From a virus, in IMG/VR virus record IMGVR_UViG_3300046092_000205, positions 1-64,000 of that record: a stretch of DNA of 64,000 nt; one strand, 5' to 3'. Shown here one piece after another: positions 38,537 to 48,047 of the stretch; the first letter of the stretch is position 1; each line of letters begins with the position of its first letter. Under the pieces are notes generated by a model. The model was not told the DNA's origin. It saw only the letters and a list, made by a program, of their open reading frames with translations, and ran no database searches. The translations under genes were made by a program, and so were the position numbers.

Positions 38537-41062
38537 ATGAGTGCTCGTTACGGTCAAAAAGTTGGTCCATTTTCAACTAAAAAGGTTGCTTCTTCTTTTG
38601 TTTCTAACAATAGAAATGATCTACCATATACAGGAACTGCTGCACCATTTAGACCCGCACCACCAACTCCTTATGTAAGACCAGCAGATTATCTAGCAAT
38701 GCCAACAATTGCTAACACTGAACAAAAAGTAGCATTGTTGGTTTTTATTAGTAATGATAATTCTAATTTTTTATCATTGATTGTCGCGGGAAATTATACA
38801 GTTGATTGGGGTGACGGTGTGGTTGAAAATATAAATACTGGTGTTCAAGCAAACCATATTTACGATTTTGCAACTTATGATCCAACCAATTCAACACTAA
38901 CGACAGATGGATTCAAACAAGCTATTGTTATTATTACACCCCAAGCTGGTAGCAACTTAACTGGTTTAAATCTTGTGGTAAGGCATCCATCCACCACAGG
39001 ATTTAATGCTTATGCCCAACCTATTATAGAAGCATATGTTTCTTGTCCCAACGCAACAAGTTTGGCGTTTTCGTTTTCAGCAACTTCTGTTTTTTGTAGA
39101 AAAACAAGTTATATAAATTTAATTAATACTGGATCAATAACATTATTCAGTAATTTATTTAACCTGATGTCGGGTTTACAAAAAGTCGATATAGGCAAAA
39201 CCGCTGCAATTACTAATACACAAGCCATGTTTCAGTATTGTTATTCGTTAAAAGAAATTACGGTTTCAAATGATACAAATTTTTCCAGTATTACAAATAC
39301 ATCATCTATGTTTAGTACTTGCTACTCTTTAATAAATGTTCCTTTGTTTAATACTGGAAGTGTAGGAAACATGAATTTCATGTTTCAGGATTGTAGGTCA
39401 TTGATTTCAGTACCCTTGTTTGATACTAGAAGTGCAACAACAATGACAAACATGTTTCGTGAGTGCAGGTCATTGATTTCAGTACCCTTGTTTAATACCG
39501 TGAATGTATTAACCATATCAGACATGTTTGTGAACTGTTTTGGTTTAACAGCAGTCCCTTTGTTTGATACTAGAAGCGTAACAACAATGGCAAACATGTT
39601 CTCTAGCTGTACAAGTTTATCATCAGTTCCTTTATTAAATACCATAAATGTAACGACCATGAATGGTATGTTTTATGAGTGCAGGTCATTGACTACAGTG
39701 CCATTGTTTGATACTACAAAAGTAACAATCATGAGCAATATGTTTATAAACTGTTCTGCTTTAAGAACAGTACCTTTATTTAATACTGCAAATGTTACAG
39801 CTATGGACTCTATGTTTAACGGGTGCATTAGTTTAACAACTGTTCCTTTATTTAACACAATCAAAGTTACAACTATGGCTAGTATGTTTTTAAGTTGTGT
39901 CAGTTTAGTAAATGTACCCTTATTCAATACACCAGCTTTAACAAATATTAGTGGTATATTTGCTAACTGCGCTATGTTAAAAACTATACCTTTATTAAAT
40001 ACAGAGAATGTGACAAACACAAGTAGTATGGTTAATGGTTGTGTATCTTTAACGTCTATACCTTTGTTTAATACAACAAAGGTAACAAATATGAATTCTA
40101 TGTTTCAGAATTGTTATTCTTTAAAGTCTGTACCTTTATTTGATACAGCGAATGTACTAAGTATGCGCAATATGTTTACTGCTTGTTATTCTTTAATGTC
40201 TGTACCTTTATTTAATACGGTAAAAGTTACAGATATGTATCAGATGTTTGCTAGTTGTGTATCTTTAACATTTTTACCTTCGCTCAACACTTCTCTTGTA
40301 ACACTTATGGAAAGTATGGTTAACAATTGCCCATCTTTAACGGCTATTCCCAGCTTTAATGTTACCAATGTATCTATTTTTAATGCCTTCACTGGCAATG
40401 CTTGTTACTCTGTTGCATCTTTATTAATGACTAATGTAAAATATACATTAGATATTAATAACTGTAAATTGTCAAAACAAGCCTTAGAAACTTTTTTTAC
40501 AAACTTAGGAACGGCAACTGCTGGTGCAACTAGAACATTAACATTAACAAACAACTGGGGAGCGCCTACGCCAGTATCGTTGAATGGTACTACAACCGAA
40601 GGGTCTGTGACGATAGCGATGGCAAGCACAACTGGATTATCTACTGGTATGCAAGTTACTGGAACCAACACCCCTTTAACAACAGGTGAAACTGTAACAT
40701 TTACAGATACAGGTGATTTGGTAAGTACTGTTGTGGCGCATGGCTTGAGTAATGGAGATGAAGTGTCTTTTTCAGCTATCACTACAACAACAGGTATTGT
40801 AATTAATACAATTTATTTTGTGGTTAATGCTGATACTAATACTTTTCAGGTTGCAGCCTCCGTTGGTGGTGCAGCATTGCCATTAACAACTAACGGATCT
40901 GGAACAGTTAAATACAATTCAACAATTGTGAGTATTAATCCAAATGTCAGTGTTACAATGTCTAGACCAATGGTGGGTAATAGTGGAACTCCAATATCAC
41001 TCTCTTTTCGTTTGCTTCAAACATACAGAGCAGTACTCAAAGGTTTCGCAATTACAGGATAA
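38537..41062 (+). CDS. Tail adhesin with BspA-like (DUF285) leucine-rich repeats
   Basis: An 841-residue protein. An N-terminal region carries YTVDWGDGVVENINTG, typical of PKD/BspA-type surface proteins. Then come at least 15 perfect-length 24-residue repeats of the form MFxxCxSLxxVPLFNTxxVTxM (nucleotides 39308-40387), with one Cys per repeat forming a ladder. The C terminus is a beta-rich part with Ig/tail-spike-like segments (STTGLSTGMQVTG, SFSAITTTTGIVINT). Bacterial BspA proteins bind cell surfaces; here the setting among fibres suggests the receptor-binding tip. Repeat number can change by recombination. Confidence 0.82.
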   Translation: MSARYGQKVGPFSTKKVASSFVSNNRNDLPYTGTAAPFRPAPPTPYVRPADYLAMPTIANTEQKVALLVFISNDNSNFLSLIVAGNYTVDWGDGVVENINTGVQANHIYDFATYDPTNSTLTTDGFKQAIVIITPQAGSNLTGLNLVVRHPSTTGFNAYAQPIIEAYVSCPNATSLAFSFSATSVFCRKTSYINLINTGSITLFSNLFNLMSGLQKVDIGKTAAITNTQAMFQYCYSLKEITVSNDTNFSSITNTSSMFSTCYSLINVPLFNTGSVGNMNFMFQDCRSLISVPLFDTRSATTMTNMFRECRSLISVPLFNTVNVLTISDMFVNCFGLTAVPLFDTRSVTTMANMFSSCTSLSSVPLLNTINVTTMNGMFYECRSLTTVPLFDTTKVTIMSNMFINCSALRTVPLFNTANVTAMDSMFNGCISLTTVPLFNTIKVTTMASMFLSCVSLVNVPLFNTPALTNISGIFANCAMLKTIPLLNTENVTNTSSMVNGCVSLTSIPLFNTTKVTNMNSMFQNCYSLKSVPLFDTANVLSMRNMFTACYSLMSVPLFNTVKVTDMYQMFASCVSLTFLPSLNTSLVTLMESMVNNCPSLTAIPSFNVTNVSIFNAFTGNACYSVASLLMTNVKYTLDINNCKLSKQALETFFTNLGTATAGATRTLTLTNNWGAPTPVSLNGTTTEGSVTIAMASTTGLSTGMQVTGTNTPLTTGETVTFTDTGDLVSTVVAHGLSNGDEVSFSAITTTTGIVINTIYFVVNADTNTFQVAASVGGAALPLTTNGSGTVKYNSTIVSINPNVSVTMSRPMVGNSGTPISLSFRLLQTYRAVLKGFAITG
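39308..40387 (+). repeat. Fifteen 72-base repeats encoding a leucine-rich solenoid
   Basis: Units start every 72 bases (39308, 39380, 39452 and so on to 40316). The encoded Cys, the VPLFNT core and the Met at each unit start are conserved; the surface positions vary. A divergent unit precedes at 39227. Confidence 0.9.
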
Positions 41063-41067
41063 TTTAT

Positions 41068-41490
41068 ATGAACAACCAAGGATTTTATAAAAAAGAAGAC
41101 ACTCAAATTCTCTATGCCCCAAACATTGTAGAGGGTCCAAGCTATGTATTAGTAGCGGCAGATAAAGACTCCTACGATTATCCCGTAGACGGCTGGATAT
41201 GGTCTGAGTCAGAAGAAAGCGCAATCTCATACTTTGAAACCGCAATTCCTAACGCTCCATTATTTGATGTACAGCCAGAAAATTATAAACTCGCAGCGGG
41301 TAAAACTGACGAAGAAGAGTTTATGAAACTTGTTACCTTATCGACTCTTGCGTTGTCGCAAAATAGATTTGAGCCAACCACTGAACTAACAATTTGGGAT
41401 CACATTAAAACTCCGCGAACAATCTCTGTTGAGAGGTTTTTGGAAATCATGGTAGACTACGGAATGTATTGCTACGCTTTAAGAAACTAA
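41068..41490 (+). CDS. Hypothetical protein, possible fibre accessory
   Basis: A 140-residue acidic, aromatic protein (YPVDGWIWSESEESAISYFE) five bases after the adhesin gene. Its size, acidity and place are like tail-fibre assembly proteins, but no family signature is seen. It ends tail to tail with the SET-domain gene, with four overlapping bases. Confidence 0.5.
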   Translation: MNNQGFYKKEDTQILYAPNIVEGPSYVLVAADKDSYDYPVDGWIWSESEESAISYFETAIPNAPLFDVQPENYKLAAGKTDEEEFMKLVTLSTLALSQNRFEPTTELTIWDHIKTPRTISVERFLEIMVDYGMYCYALRN

Positions 41491-41891
41491 TTAATCCAAT
41501 CTCTCTCTTCTATTGGGTAGAAACAATAGAGTTCTTCTCCTTGTTTTATATCTCGATCAGTGTAGTAAACATCTGCTGTTTCGTCATGCCATAAATTCGG
41601 CAATTCCGAATGGTTGACGTAATAGCTCATGTCTATTCTGTCTAAATGGCCGTCTATCCAAAAGCCAACCTCATTAGAGTGGCAAACATCTCTAACATGT
41701 TTCTTAACTGAGAAATCGCAGTCTTCTATTTCTTTCCACTCAATAAAATGAGAGAATCCTTTGGGGCCAAATATAGGGTATCCTTCGGGGATACTTGTTA
41801 GGGCAAAAACCCCTACTCCAGCATTAGGTATTTTTGATGGCGCTAGTTTGCACTGTGGCAAGTTGAGGCTCTGGATGATGGATTGGCGCAT
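41487..41891 (-). CDS. SET-domain protein lysine methyltransferase
   Basis: A 134-residue minimal SET domain. SKIPNAGVGVFALTSIPEGY is the SET-N motif (GxGxFA). YYVNHSELPNLWHDETADVY contains the cofactor-binding NHSxxPN. YTDRDIKQGEELYCFYPIEE carries RDIxxGEELxxxY with the catalytic Tyr. It lacks pre- and post-SET zinc regions, like the small viral SET proteins. It would methylate lysines of a host or virion protein using SAM; the target is unknown. It overlaps the previous gene by 68 bases. Confidence 0.85.
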   Translation of the reverse strand: MRQSIIQSLNLPQCKLAPSKIPNAGVGVFALTSIPEGYPIFGPKGFSHFIEWKEIEDCDFSVKKHVRDVCHSNEVGFWIDGHLDRIDMSYYVNHSELPNLWHDETADVYYTDRDIKQGEELYCFYPIEERDWIN

Positions 41892-42507
41892 CTGAAAATT
41901 CTGTAAAATAACTATAATCAGTGAACTTATTTCTTTTGTTCTCTACAGAATATACATTTAAATCAATTTTATATCCTGGATTTTTTTCAATAGGTTCGTA
42001 AACCCAAGCATCATCATGCCAAATGATTCTATTGTTTGGATAGGCATAGAAATTGCCATTATCCATTTTAAAGAAATGAGCGCATTTATGTTCTGGGGTT
42101 TCGCTGAAATTAGTATCTAGCATTGCTTTGTTCTCCCATGACCAATCCATGGTAAACATGTATTCGCCACACTCTTTAGTGTTAGATGGTGTGACTAGCT
42201 TTGCTCTCAATCCTTTGAGTCTCTGGCGCACTTGAACGTCAACGTAGGGACTAAAGCAGTCCCAATACATTGCGTGCTGTAAAGGCACTGGATCACAAGG
42301 CTTCCAACAGAACGCAGTGATTGGGCGACGAGTCCAATTCACTCCATTGTTAAGGTATGATTCAAATAATGGAACTCTCTTTTCTATTGACGCTACAGAA
42401 TGAACATCGGTTGGAGTGTATTCACCATGACCTTTTTCATGGTTAAATAAATATTCGTTTCGGATTAAGCAAGTAATTGTTGGAATATTATGATTAAGGT
42501 AAGCCAT
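41824..42507 (-). CDS. Hypothetical virion-region protein
   Basis: A 227-residue protein rich in Trp, Tyr and Cys. It starts NHNIPTITCLIRNEYLFNHE and contains PITAFCWKPCDPVPLQHAMY and FYAYPNNRIIWHDDAWVYEP. The frame opens with TTG at 42543; the ATG at 42507 lies just after the fibre stop and is chosen. No family is recognised. The paired position with the SET gene, which it overlaps, suggests joint expression; it might be the SET substrate or partner, but nothing proves it. Confidence 0.55.
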   Translation of the reverse strand: MAYLNHNIPTITCLIRNEYLFNHEKGHGEYTPTDVHSVASIEKRVPLFESYLNNGVNWTRRPITAFCWKPCDPVPLQHAMYWDCFSPYVDVQVRQRLKGLRAKLVTPSNTKECGEYMFTMDWSWENKAMLDTNFSETPEHKCAHFFKMDNGNFYAYPNNRIIWHDDAWVYEPIEKNPGYKIDLNVYSVENKRNKFTDYSYFTEFSDAPIHHPEPQLATVQTSAIKNT

Positions 42508-42521
42508 AAATCGCTTCGAAA

Positions 42522-43934
42522 TTAAACTCCTATTGGGAACCAAACGCCAGAGCGCGGCGTTCCATTTGTAGTTCCTACGTTAACTAAGAGAACCGCGCGT
42601 CCATAAACTGGAAAACTAGTAGTTCCAGTAGGCAAACCATTATTGCCACCAACAGCAGTCGAACCAGTCAAGAATAGGCCCATTTCTCCAATTATCCCAG
42701 TGTATGGTGTAATCCAATTTCCAGTGGCGGAACCTGCTGTTGCGGCTGGAACTGCTTGTGATGCCCAAAAATCCGCTAAGGTATCATAGACGGTATTAAC
42801 GGTAGAAGATCCAAGTCCAGCGGCAATAATTTTTGGGCGAATAAAGCCGTCGAATTTGACGTATTGGCCAGTGCCATTTCTAATCGTTAAATCCCCAGAG
42901 TGAGTGGTATTTCCAGTAATGAAGTTATTCCCAAGCAGAGAATTATTTCCAGTCAAAACAGTTGTTCCAGTGACAACAACGCCGCTAAAATAACCAGTTT
43001 TAGCAGTTAAAATACCGTTAATGGTTTCGTTGCCAGTCACGAACAAATTATTAGAAACACGAAGACTACCAGTTAAATTATAGTCTCCAGTTTGATCAAC
43101 ATTTTGATTAATCTTTAATCTATCGCTCTCACTAGCTCCAGTAGTGAAAAACGTAGAAGAGCGAATCGTAGTCGTTCCATTTGCCACGGTTAAGTCGCCA
43201 GTAAGAGCCGTATTACCATTGACAAATAAATTACCAGTTAATGAAAACGGCCCACCCTGATAAAAATTACCAGTATGAGAAAATACGCCACTTAAATTAG
43301 CAAAACCAGTATGAGAGAGTGTGCCGCCAGTAATGGAAACATTAGAATGAAAAACTGCTGATCCGCTAGTTGCTAAATTTCCACTAATTGAAGCATTATT
43401 TCCAAAAACTACTGCATTTACAAATGTTGCAGTATTTCTAAATAGATTTGTGCCCCCGAAAGTGTTATTGCCAGATGATACGATATTGCCAGAAATATTT
43501 GCGTTGCCGCTTAAAAAAGTTAACCCAGTAACTGTTAAATCTTTGATAGACGCCGCTCCAGTTACAGTAATTGAAGTAAGCGCAGTTGCCGCGACATTAA
43601 AATTTGCATTAAGAGTTCCATTGACGGTTACATCTCCGCCGAAAACAGCATTTGTCCCAGTAAATCCCGTAGCATAAATCGTTCCAAAACGATTGGACAC
43701 TGCACCTAAATCTACTAGTCCATCGTTATGGGGGGAAAATCTTCCAGAAACGTTTCCAGATGCGTCTAAACCATTTCGCGCAACTAAATTACCACTAAAG
43801 GTTTTTACTCCATTAATTGTTTGGTTTCCTGATTGATAAACAACGCCAGAACCATTGGGGAAAAGACCTGAATGAGCGGCGCTAACTGCTTGGTCAATTC
43901 TTTGCGATGTATTAAGTAGTGAAAAAACAGCCAT
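42522..43934 (-). CDS. Repetitive tail fibre / beta-helix protein
   Basis: A 470-residue protein. After an N-terminal helix (LLNTSQRIDQAVSAAHSG) come many short repeats with TGN/SGN turns (SGNLATSGSAVFHSNVSITG), suited to a beta-helix or triple-stranded shaft. QSGNQTINGVKTFSGNL is the same linker type as in the fibre at 34599. The C terminus (TNGTPRSGVWFPIGV) looks like a compact tip. It probably forms another fibre attached to the distal tail proteins encoded upstream. Confidence 0.72.
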   Translation of the reverse strand: MAVFSLLNTSQRIDQAVSAAHSGLFPNGSGVVYQSGNQTINGVKTFSGNLVARNGLDASGNVSGRFSPHNDGLVDLGAVSNRFGTIYATGFTGTNAVFGGDVTVNGTLNANFNVAATALTSITVTGAASIKDLTVTGLTFLSGNANISGNIVSSGNNTFGGTNLFRNTATFVNAVVFGNNASISGNLATSGSAVFHSNVSITGGTLSHTGFANLSGVFSHTGNFYQGGPFSLTGNLFVNGNTALTGDLTVANGTTTIRSSTFFTTGASESDRLKINQNVDQTGDYNLTGSLRVSNNLFVTGNETINGILTAKTGYFSGVVVTGTTVLTGNNSLLGNNFITGNTTHSGDLTIRNGTGQYVKFDGFIRPKIIAAGLGSSTVNTVYDTLADFWASQAVPAATAGSATGNWITPYTGIIGEMGLFLTGSTAVGGNNGLPTGTTSFPVYGRAVLLVNVGTTNGTPRSGVWFPIGV

Positions 43935-43939
43935 ATTCC

Positions 43940-44149
43940 TTAGACTGTTTTACACTCAACCGTTAAAATGTTCGCATCGCCCGAATAAAAATAATAATTA
44001 GGATATTCGTCTTGAGACGAAAGACATAAGTCAGAATCAACATATCCTCCGCCCTCGAATAAAAGAAAATAATTCTCTCCGTCTTCGGATTTTAAAACGG
44101 GACCGCTCGAATTAATTGTTATGGAATTATTTGAAAATATAGCAGTCAT
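43940..44149 (-). CDS. Small hypothetical tail-operon protein
   Basis: A 69-residue beta-type protein (SSGPVLKSEDGENYFLLFEG, later YPNYYFYSGDANILTVE). Its ATG overlaps the stop of the large upstream gene (ATGA). No family recognised. Expression with the distal tail genes suggests a virion role. Confidence 0.5.
   Translation of the reverse strand: MTAIFSNNSITINSSGPVLKSEDGENYFLLFEGGGYVDSDLCLSSQDEYPNYYFYSGDANILTVECKTV
43948..43955 (-). promoter_or_regulatory. Late promoter motif inside the preceding gene
   Basis: Minus-strand GTGTAAAA within the last codons of the 43940-44149 gene, 21 bases ahead of the fibre ATG at 43934. Confidence 0.5.
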
Positions 44150-45768
44150 GGGATATATACAGAAATTCCGTTTCCAGCGATAAAATTAACATTACTCCAA
44201 GCAGTTACTCTATAAGAATAATAAGACTCATTACCGCGAGAAGGACTATTATCAGAATAATTTGTTGAAGTTGTTGTGGCTCCAATAATATCGCTATAAG
44301 TAAAGCCCCCATCTTCTGAAATTTGCACCTGATAATAATCTGTAAAATTAGATGCATTCCATGTTAAATTCACACTAGAGCCATTATCCACAGCAGTAAT
44401 CATATGAGGCGATGGACTAGGCTCGTTGCACCAATTGTCTGAAAGCATCAAACATCCATTTTCATCCACCAAGTAATTAAAGGAATTCCCATCTCCAGAA
44501 ATATACAAATAAGGATCAATAGTTAAAACATCTCCAGAGCTATCAATTAATTTGCTAGAATCAGAAGAGTATAAATAATATGGCTCTGCGCCATCAGACA
44601 GAACTCCAAATTTTTGCATTAATCCACCACCCTCATGGCATTGGAAACCAAATGAAATGTCCGCAGAAACAAGGTCATTAATTGCAGATGTCTGAGAGTA
44701 AGAGTTGAGCTTGGCATTTTCAATTTTAATAGAGCGACTCTCGGTGAAGAATCCAGTGGAGCCAGAAACTCCAGTTAATAAAAAACCAGATAATTCGGCA
44801 AAACTTTTACCCGATAAAAATAAATCTTGCGGGTCGAGAAAATTTAATTGAGCGCTGTATTTTTGCTCCCCGCCCATAATCCCAGAAAAGAAACCAGATG
44901 AAAAATTAGAAACAACAGTTGAAACGCTCAATTGACCCTGAACTGGATATTTAATTTTTCTCCCGCGAGGAAAATTACTTCCAAATCCATAGACAGTTTC
45001 CCTTTGAATCGAGAGTCCAAAATCTAGCGATTGAATCTTAGCGTCTGATAGCGGACTTAAAACAGCAGATGGGATTTCTAAATTATTTAAAATAGCCGCA
45101 AATTTTATTTCAGTTGTTGGCAGAATAGGCATTTGACCTATTGTAATCTCATCAAGAGCTACAGCGATTTGAGGCCAATCCAAAGACAAATAGTAAGAAT
45201 TTTGTTCGCCACTTTCTAAATGGATTGCTGGAACTTTTACGCGGTTCGAAGAAATAACACTAGCTTCTATATTAGATCCAACGAAAGAAGCGGAAGATCG
45301 CGCTAAGTCTCCGACTTTTATTGAAAAACCATACTGATTAATAAAACAGTTTCCAATGGCCAAACATTCAATACCATTAAGAGACTGTTGATCTTGTATT
45401 TGTTTAATAAAATCATGTGATTGTTTGTCGGAGATGAAAAGATAAACATTGAACGAGGATTCACTCCTGTCTTTAAATACAGAAGAATATTCACTATTAA
45501 ATCCAAAATTTAGACCAAGAGCATTTTCATTATCGAATTTTCTTGTGGGTAAAAAAGATAAATCAAAAGAAATATCGGGAGCCAAAGAAGGATCATCCAC
45601 GGCTAGCTTTTGAGAGCCAATTTGAGCAGCGGAGTTTCTAGCGACTTCCACCGAAAAACCAAATGAGTCATTCAAACCAATAAACGATAATCCGCGACGA
45701 TCATTTGATTGGTAATCCAAAAAATCAACCGCCACTAAAATAGAGTTACTTTTAATCCAATGCTTCAT
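44146..45768 (-). CDS. Distal tail protein with tube-like domains and Fn3 domain
   Basis: A 540-residue structural protein. The segment SLDFGLSIQRETVYGFGSNF followed by PRGRKIKYPVQGQLSVSTVV is clearly related to FELSLPLSRSPIERLGSKFA plus FARVTDFPITATLSIEAIV in the tail tube protein at 60613, so a tail-tube-type domain is present. The C terminus carries a fibronectin type III domain (VDNGSSVNLTWNASNFTDYY, then QVQISEDGGFTYS). Order after the tape measure places it at the tail tip. Confidence 0.65.
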   Translation of the reverse strand: MKHWIKSNSILVAVDFLDYQSNDRRGLSFIGLNDSFGFSVEVARNSAAQIGSQKLAVDDPSLAPDISFDLSFLPTRKFDNENALGLNFGFNSEYSSVFKDRSESSFNVYLFISDKQSHDFIKQIQDQQSLNGIECLAIGNCFINQYGFSIKVGDLARSSASFVGSNIEASVISSNRVKVPAIHLESGEQNSYYLSLDWPQIAVALDEITIGQMPILPTTEIKFAAILNNLEIPSAVLSPLSDAKIQSLDFGLSIQRETVYGFGSNFPRGRKIKYPVQGQLSVSTVVSNFSSGFFSGIMGGEQKYSAQLNFLDPQDLFLSGKSFAELSGFLLTGVSGSTGFFTESRSIKIENAKLNSYSQTSAINDLVSADISFGFQCHEGGGLMQKFGVLSDGAEPYYLYSSDSSKLIDSSGDVLTIDPYLYISGDGNSFNYLVDENGCLMLSDNWCNEPSPSPHMITAVDNGSSVNLTWNASNFTDYYQVQISEDGGFTYSDIIGATTTSTNYSDNSPSRGNESYYSYRVTAWSNVNFIAGNGISVYIP

Positions 45769-48047
45769 AAAATTTCCAATCCATGCTTGGCTCCAAGGTC
45801 ACGCATCATTAGTGAGAAGTTCACATCTCCAGTCATCACAACAATTTCTGAAATATGCCCAATAAATGGCGCTGGAACTTGACTGTCGTGTCCAGTAGAT
45901 AAAACTCCATTTGATCCATAACGATTTATGCCAATAGATCCAGGAAAAACAATATTTGAATTCCCAACCTTTAGTCCAGTTGATGGGGTTTGAGTATTTA
46001 CAGCACCAGTTATAATTCCAGCAGCGCCCCCATAAATTCCTACTACATTATAAGAATTTCCAGATAATTCAGCAAAAAACGTGTTGCCGAGATTAGTCTT
46101 GCTGTATAAACGGTTGTTGGAAATCATCATTCCTCGATTCCAATAATCAGAAAAAACGCTCATAGTTCCATTCGACTGGGGTTTCACTACGGCAAAAATT
46201 GCGTATTGATTAGGGCAGTCAAGATAAGTGGATTGAGTCAAATAAGACTCGCCATTAAAATAAAGTGCTGGCCGAGCATTTAATTCCAACTCATCAAATC
46301 GAGGACGTAAAGAATCGGTGACAACCGATCTTGAAGCATTGTAATTACGAATGCTATCGCGCCATGTAAAAATACTTTCTCCATTTTTAGAATCTTTCAA
46401 AGTATCCTGTTGGAAATGGCAAATTGGATACCCATATCCAGATACATCTAAAGGAATTTTAACATTGTCGGCGTTAATGGTCCATCCGCGCCAACCTAAA
46501 GTATTAATATTATTAAAACTAAAGCTGCCAATTTTTTCATTATTCTGAAAATCTACAAACTCCCCGTCTTTAAGATCGAAAACGCCTGAGTGATTTTGAA
46601 AATTCACAAAAGCATCTAAACAATTATTGATTTGCGTCGAAGAAAATTTATTTCCGCTACAATATAATCCAGTCAGAGAGCTATTACTGTAAGTATCCAA
46701 TGTCGAAATTCTATTATTGGCTATTTTTAAACTTTTTAAATTAGTTAACCCAGCAATAGATAGCTCTGACAATGAATTACTAGTTAAATCTAAATGCTCC
46801 AATTTTCTAGAGTCACTCACTAGAGCTTGAGAAATTGTGTTGCTTGGAAGAGATAATGATTTAATTGAAGAACGATCACTCAAAGAAAATGATTCAATTC
46901 TTTGGTCCTTAATAAAAACACCAGTAGCAGCGCCATAAATACCAACAGTTTCTGGGCTATTTACCCAATGCTTATCAACAAGTCCGTCCACTTGAACGAA
47001 TTTTTCACCCCCATTATAGCTCAATAAGAAAAAATCATTTATAGAATCAACAGTAAATTTAATACTAGATTCATCGTTATGTTGGTTTATTAATATTGCT
47101 GGCGAATTATTTTTAAGTAATACCCCTAATGTATCTTCAATTAAATCCAACTCAATATTATTAGAGTTCTTATATACCCATGTATGACGCCATGATGGAC
47201 AAAAGAAAATTTTGTCACGGTTATAAATTTTTGGAGCGCGATAAATAAATTTCAATTCTCCAAATTTACTTTCCACAAAATGAAGTAGTGATTTCGTTTG
47301 AGTATCTGTTAATCCATTAAATTTTAAATTAAGATTTTCAATAGAGTGGATATTCTTTTTATCATATACTCTTTGATAAAATGAATTGGAGAATTCAATT
47401 CTCGACACATCTGGTTTTGTAGCAACGGAATACTCGAAAGCAGTGTCTAAAAATAAATTCTGAGTCCACATACTCCCAGTGGAAAATGGGGCGTTAGAAG
47501 GGCTAGAAACGTGATTTCCTGTACAGTAAAAGAAATTGTTAAATTTATTTTGATTGTCAGCTTCAAAATATCTAATCGCGTAATTATTTACAGACTCGCC
47601 AATCTTCCACTGCTCAATATCCTGATTAACAAAAGACAGTCCACTCCAATTTAATTGAGGAGAACGGTTGTCGATAACTATTCTCGCCGCTACTTCATTT
47701 TCGGTATTAGAACGTGCCGTCCATGAAAAATCATCCGCAAAGCCACTAATGGTTTGATAAATATTAGAAGCATCTTGCATCACAACTGGCAGAGTTCCGC
47801 TTCTTGATTCGAAATAATTTAAAATTTGCGCCGCCTCCTCATCTCTAACTTTAAAAGAGAGATTATATTCAGCTATCACAGAATTCAGTGATTGGCCCAT
47901 TCTTCTAAGTACACGATTAGGATATTTAACTTCGGAAGCTCGCGTAGAAAAAGAAACGGAAGATCCATATGTTGGAGATATTGTTAAACCAGTAAGCTCC
48001 GTAACACCAATAATGTTTCTGTCTCTATTGTAAAATAAATCACTCAT
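45765..48047 (-). CDS. Tail-tip protein with LRR and LamG-like domains
   Basis: A 760-residue mosaic. The N-terminal 330 residues have the look of distal-tail/minor-tail proteins (FSTRASEVKYPNRVLRRMGQ, and two YNLSFKVRDEEA/LNLKFNGLTDTQ-type halves, a possible internal duplication). Residues 395-490 are leucine-rich repeats (LEHLDLTSNSLSELSIAGLT and SLKIANNRISTLDTY). Residues 560-760 form a LamG/concanavalin-like domain (ALYFNGESYLTQSTYLDCPN, then AIFAVVKPQSNG, ending with GHISEIVVM). Both added domains are typical ligand binders, so a role in adsorption is likely. Confidence 0.65.
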   Translation of the reverse strand: MSDLFYNRDRNIIGVTELTGLTISPTYGSSVSFSTRASEVKYPNRVLRRMGQSLNSVIAEYNLSFKVRDEEAAQILNYFESRSGTLPVVMQDASNIYQTISGFADDFSWTARSNTENEVAARIVIDNRSPQLNWSGLSFVNQDIEQWKIGESVNNYAIRYFEADNQNKFNNFFYCTGNHVSSPSNAPFSTGSMWTQNLFLDTAFEYSVATKPDVSRIEFSNSFYQRVYDKKNIHSIENLNLKFNGLTDTQTKSLLHFVESKFGELKFIYRAPKIYNRDKIFFCPSWRHTWVYKNSNNIELDLIEDTLGVLLKNNSPAILINQHNDESSIKFTVDSINDFFLLSYNGGEKFVQVDGLVDKHWVNSPETVGIYGAATGVFIKDQRIESFSLSDRSSIKSLSLPSNTISQALVSDSRKLEHLDLTSNSLSELSIAGLTNLKSLKIANNRISTLDTYSNSSLTGLYCSGNKFSSTQINNCLDAFVNFQNHSGVFDLKDGEFVDFQNNEKIGSFSFNNINTLGWRGWTINADNVKIPLDVSGYGYPICHFQQDTLKDSKNGESIFTWRDSIRNYNASRSVVTDSLRPRFDELELNARPALYFNGESYLTQSTYLDCPNQYAIFAVVKPQSNGTMSVFSDYWNRGMMISNNRLYSKTNLGNTFFAELSGNSYNVVGIYGGAAGIITGAVNTQTPSTGLKVGNSNIVFPGSIGINRYGSNGVLSTGHDSQVPAPFIGHISEIVVMTGDVNFSLMMRDLGAKHGLEIL

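Noticed and set aside
39385-40020. Long open frames on the minus strand within the leucine-rich repeats
   Set aside because: They mirror the 72-base repeat of the real gene and code for repetitive low-complexity peptides.
39308-40387. Regular repeats resembling a CRISPR array
   Set aside because: Units are contiguous, have no spacers, and translate into one continuous protein.
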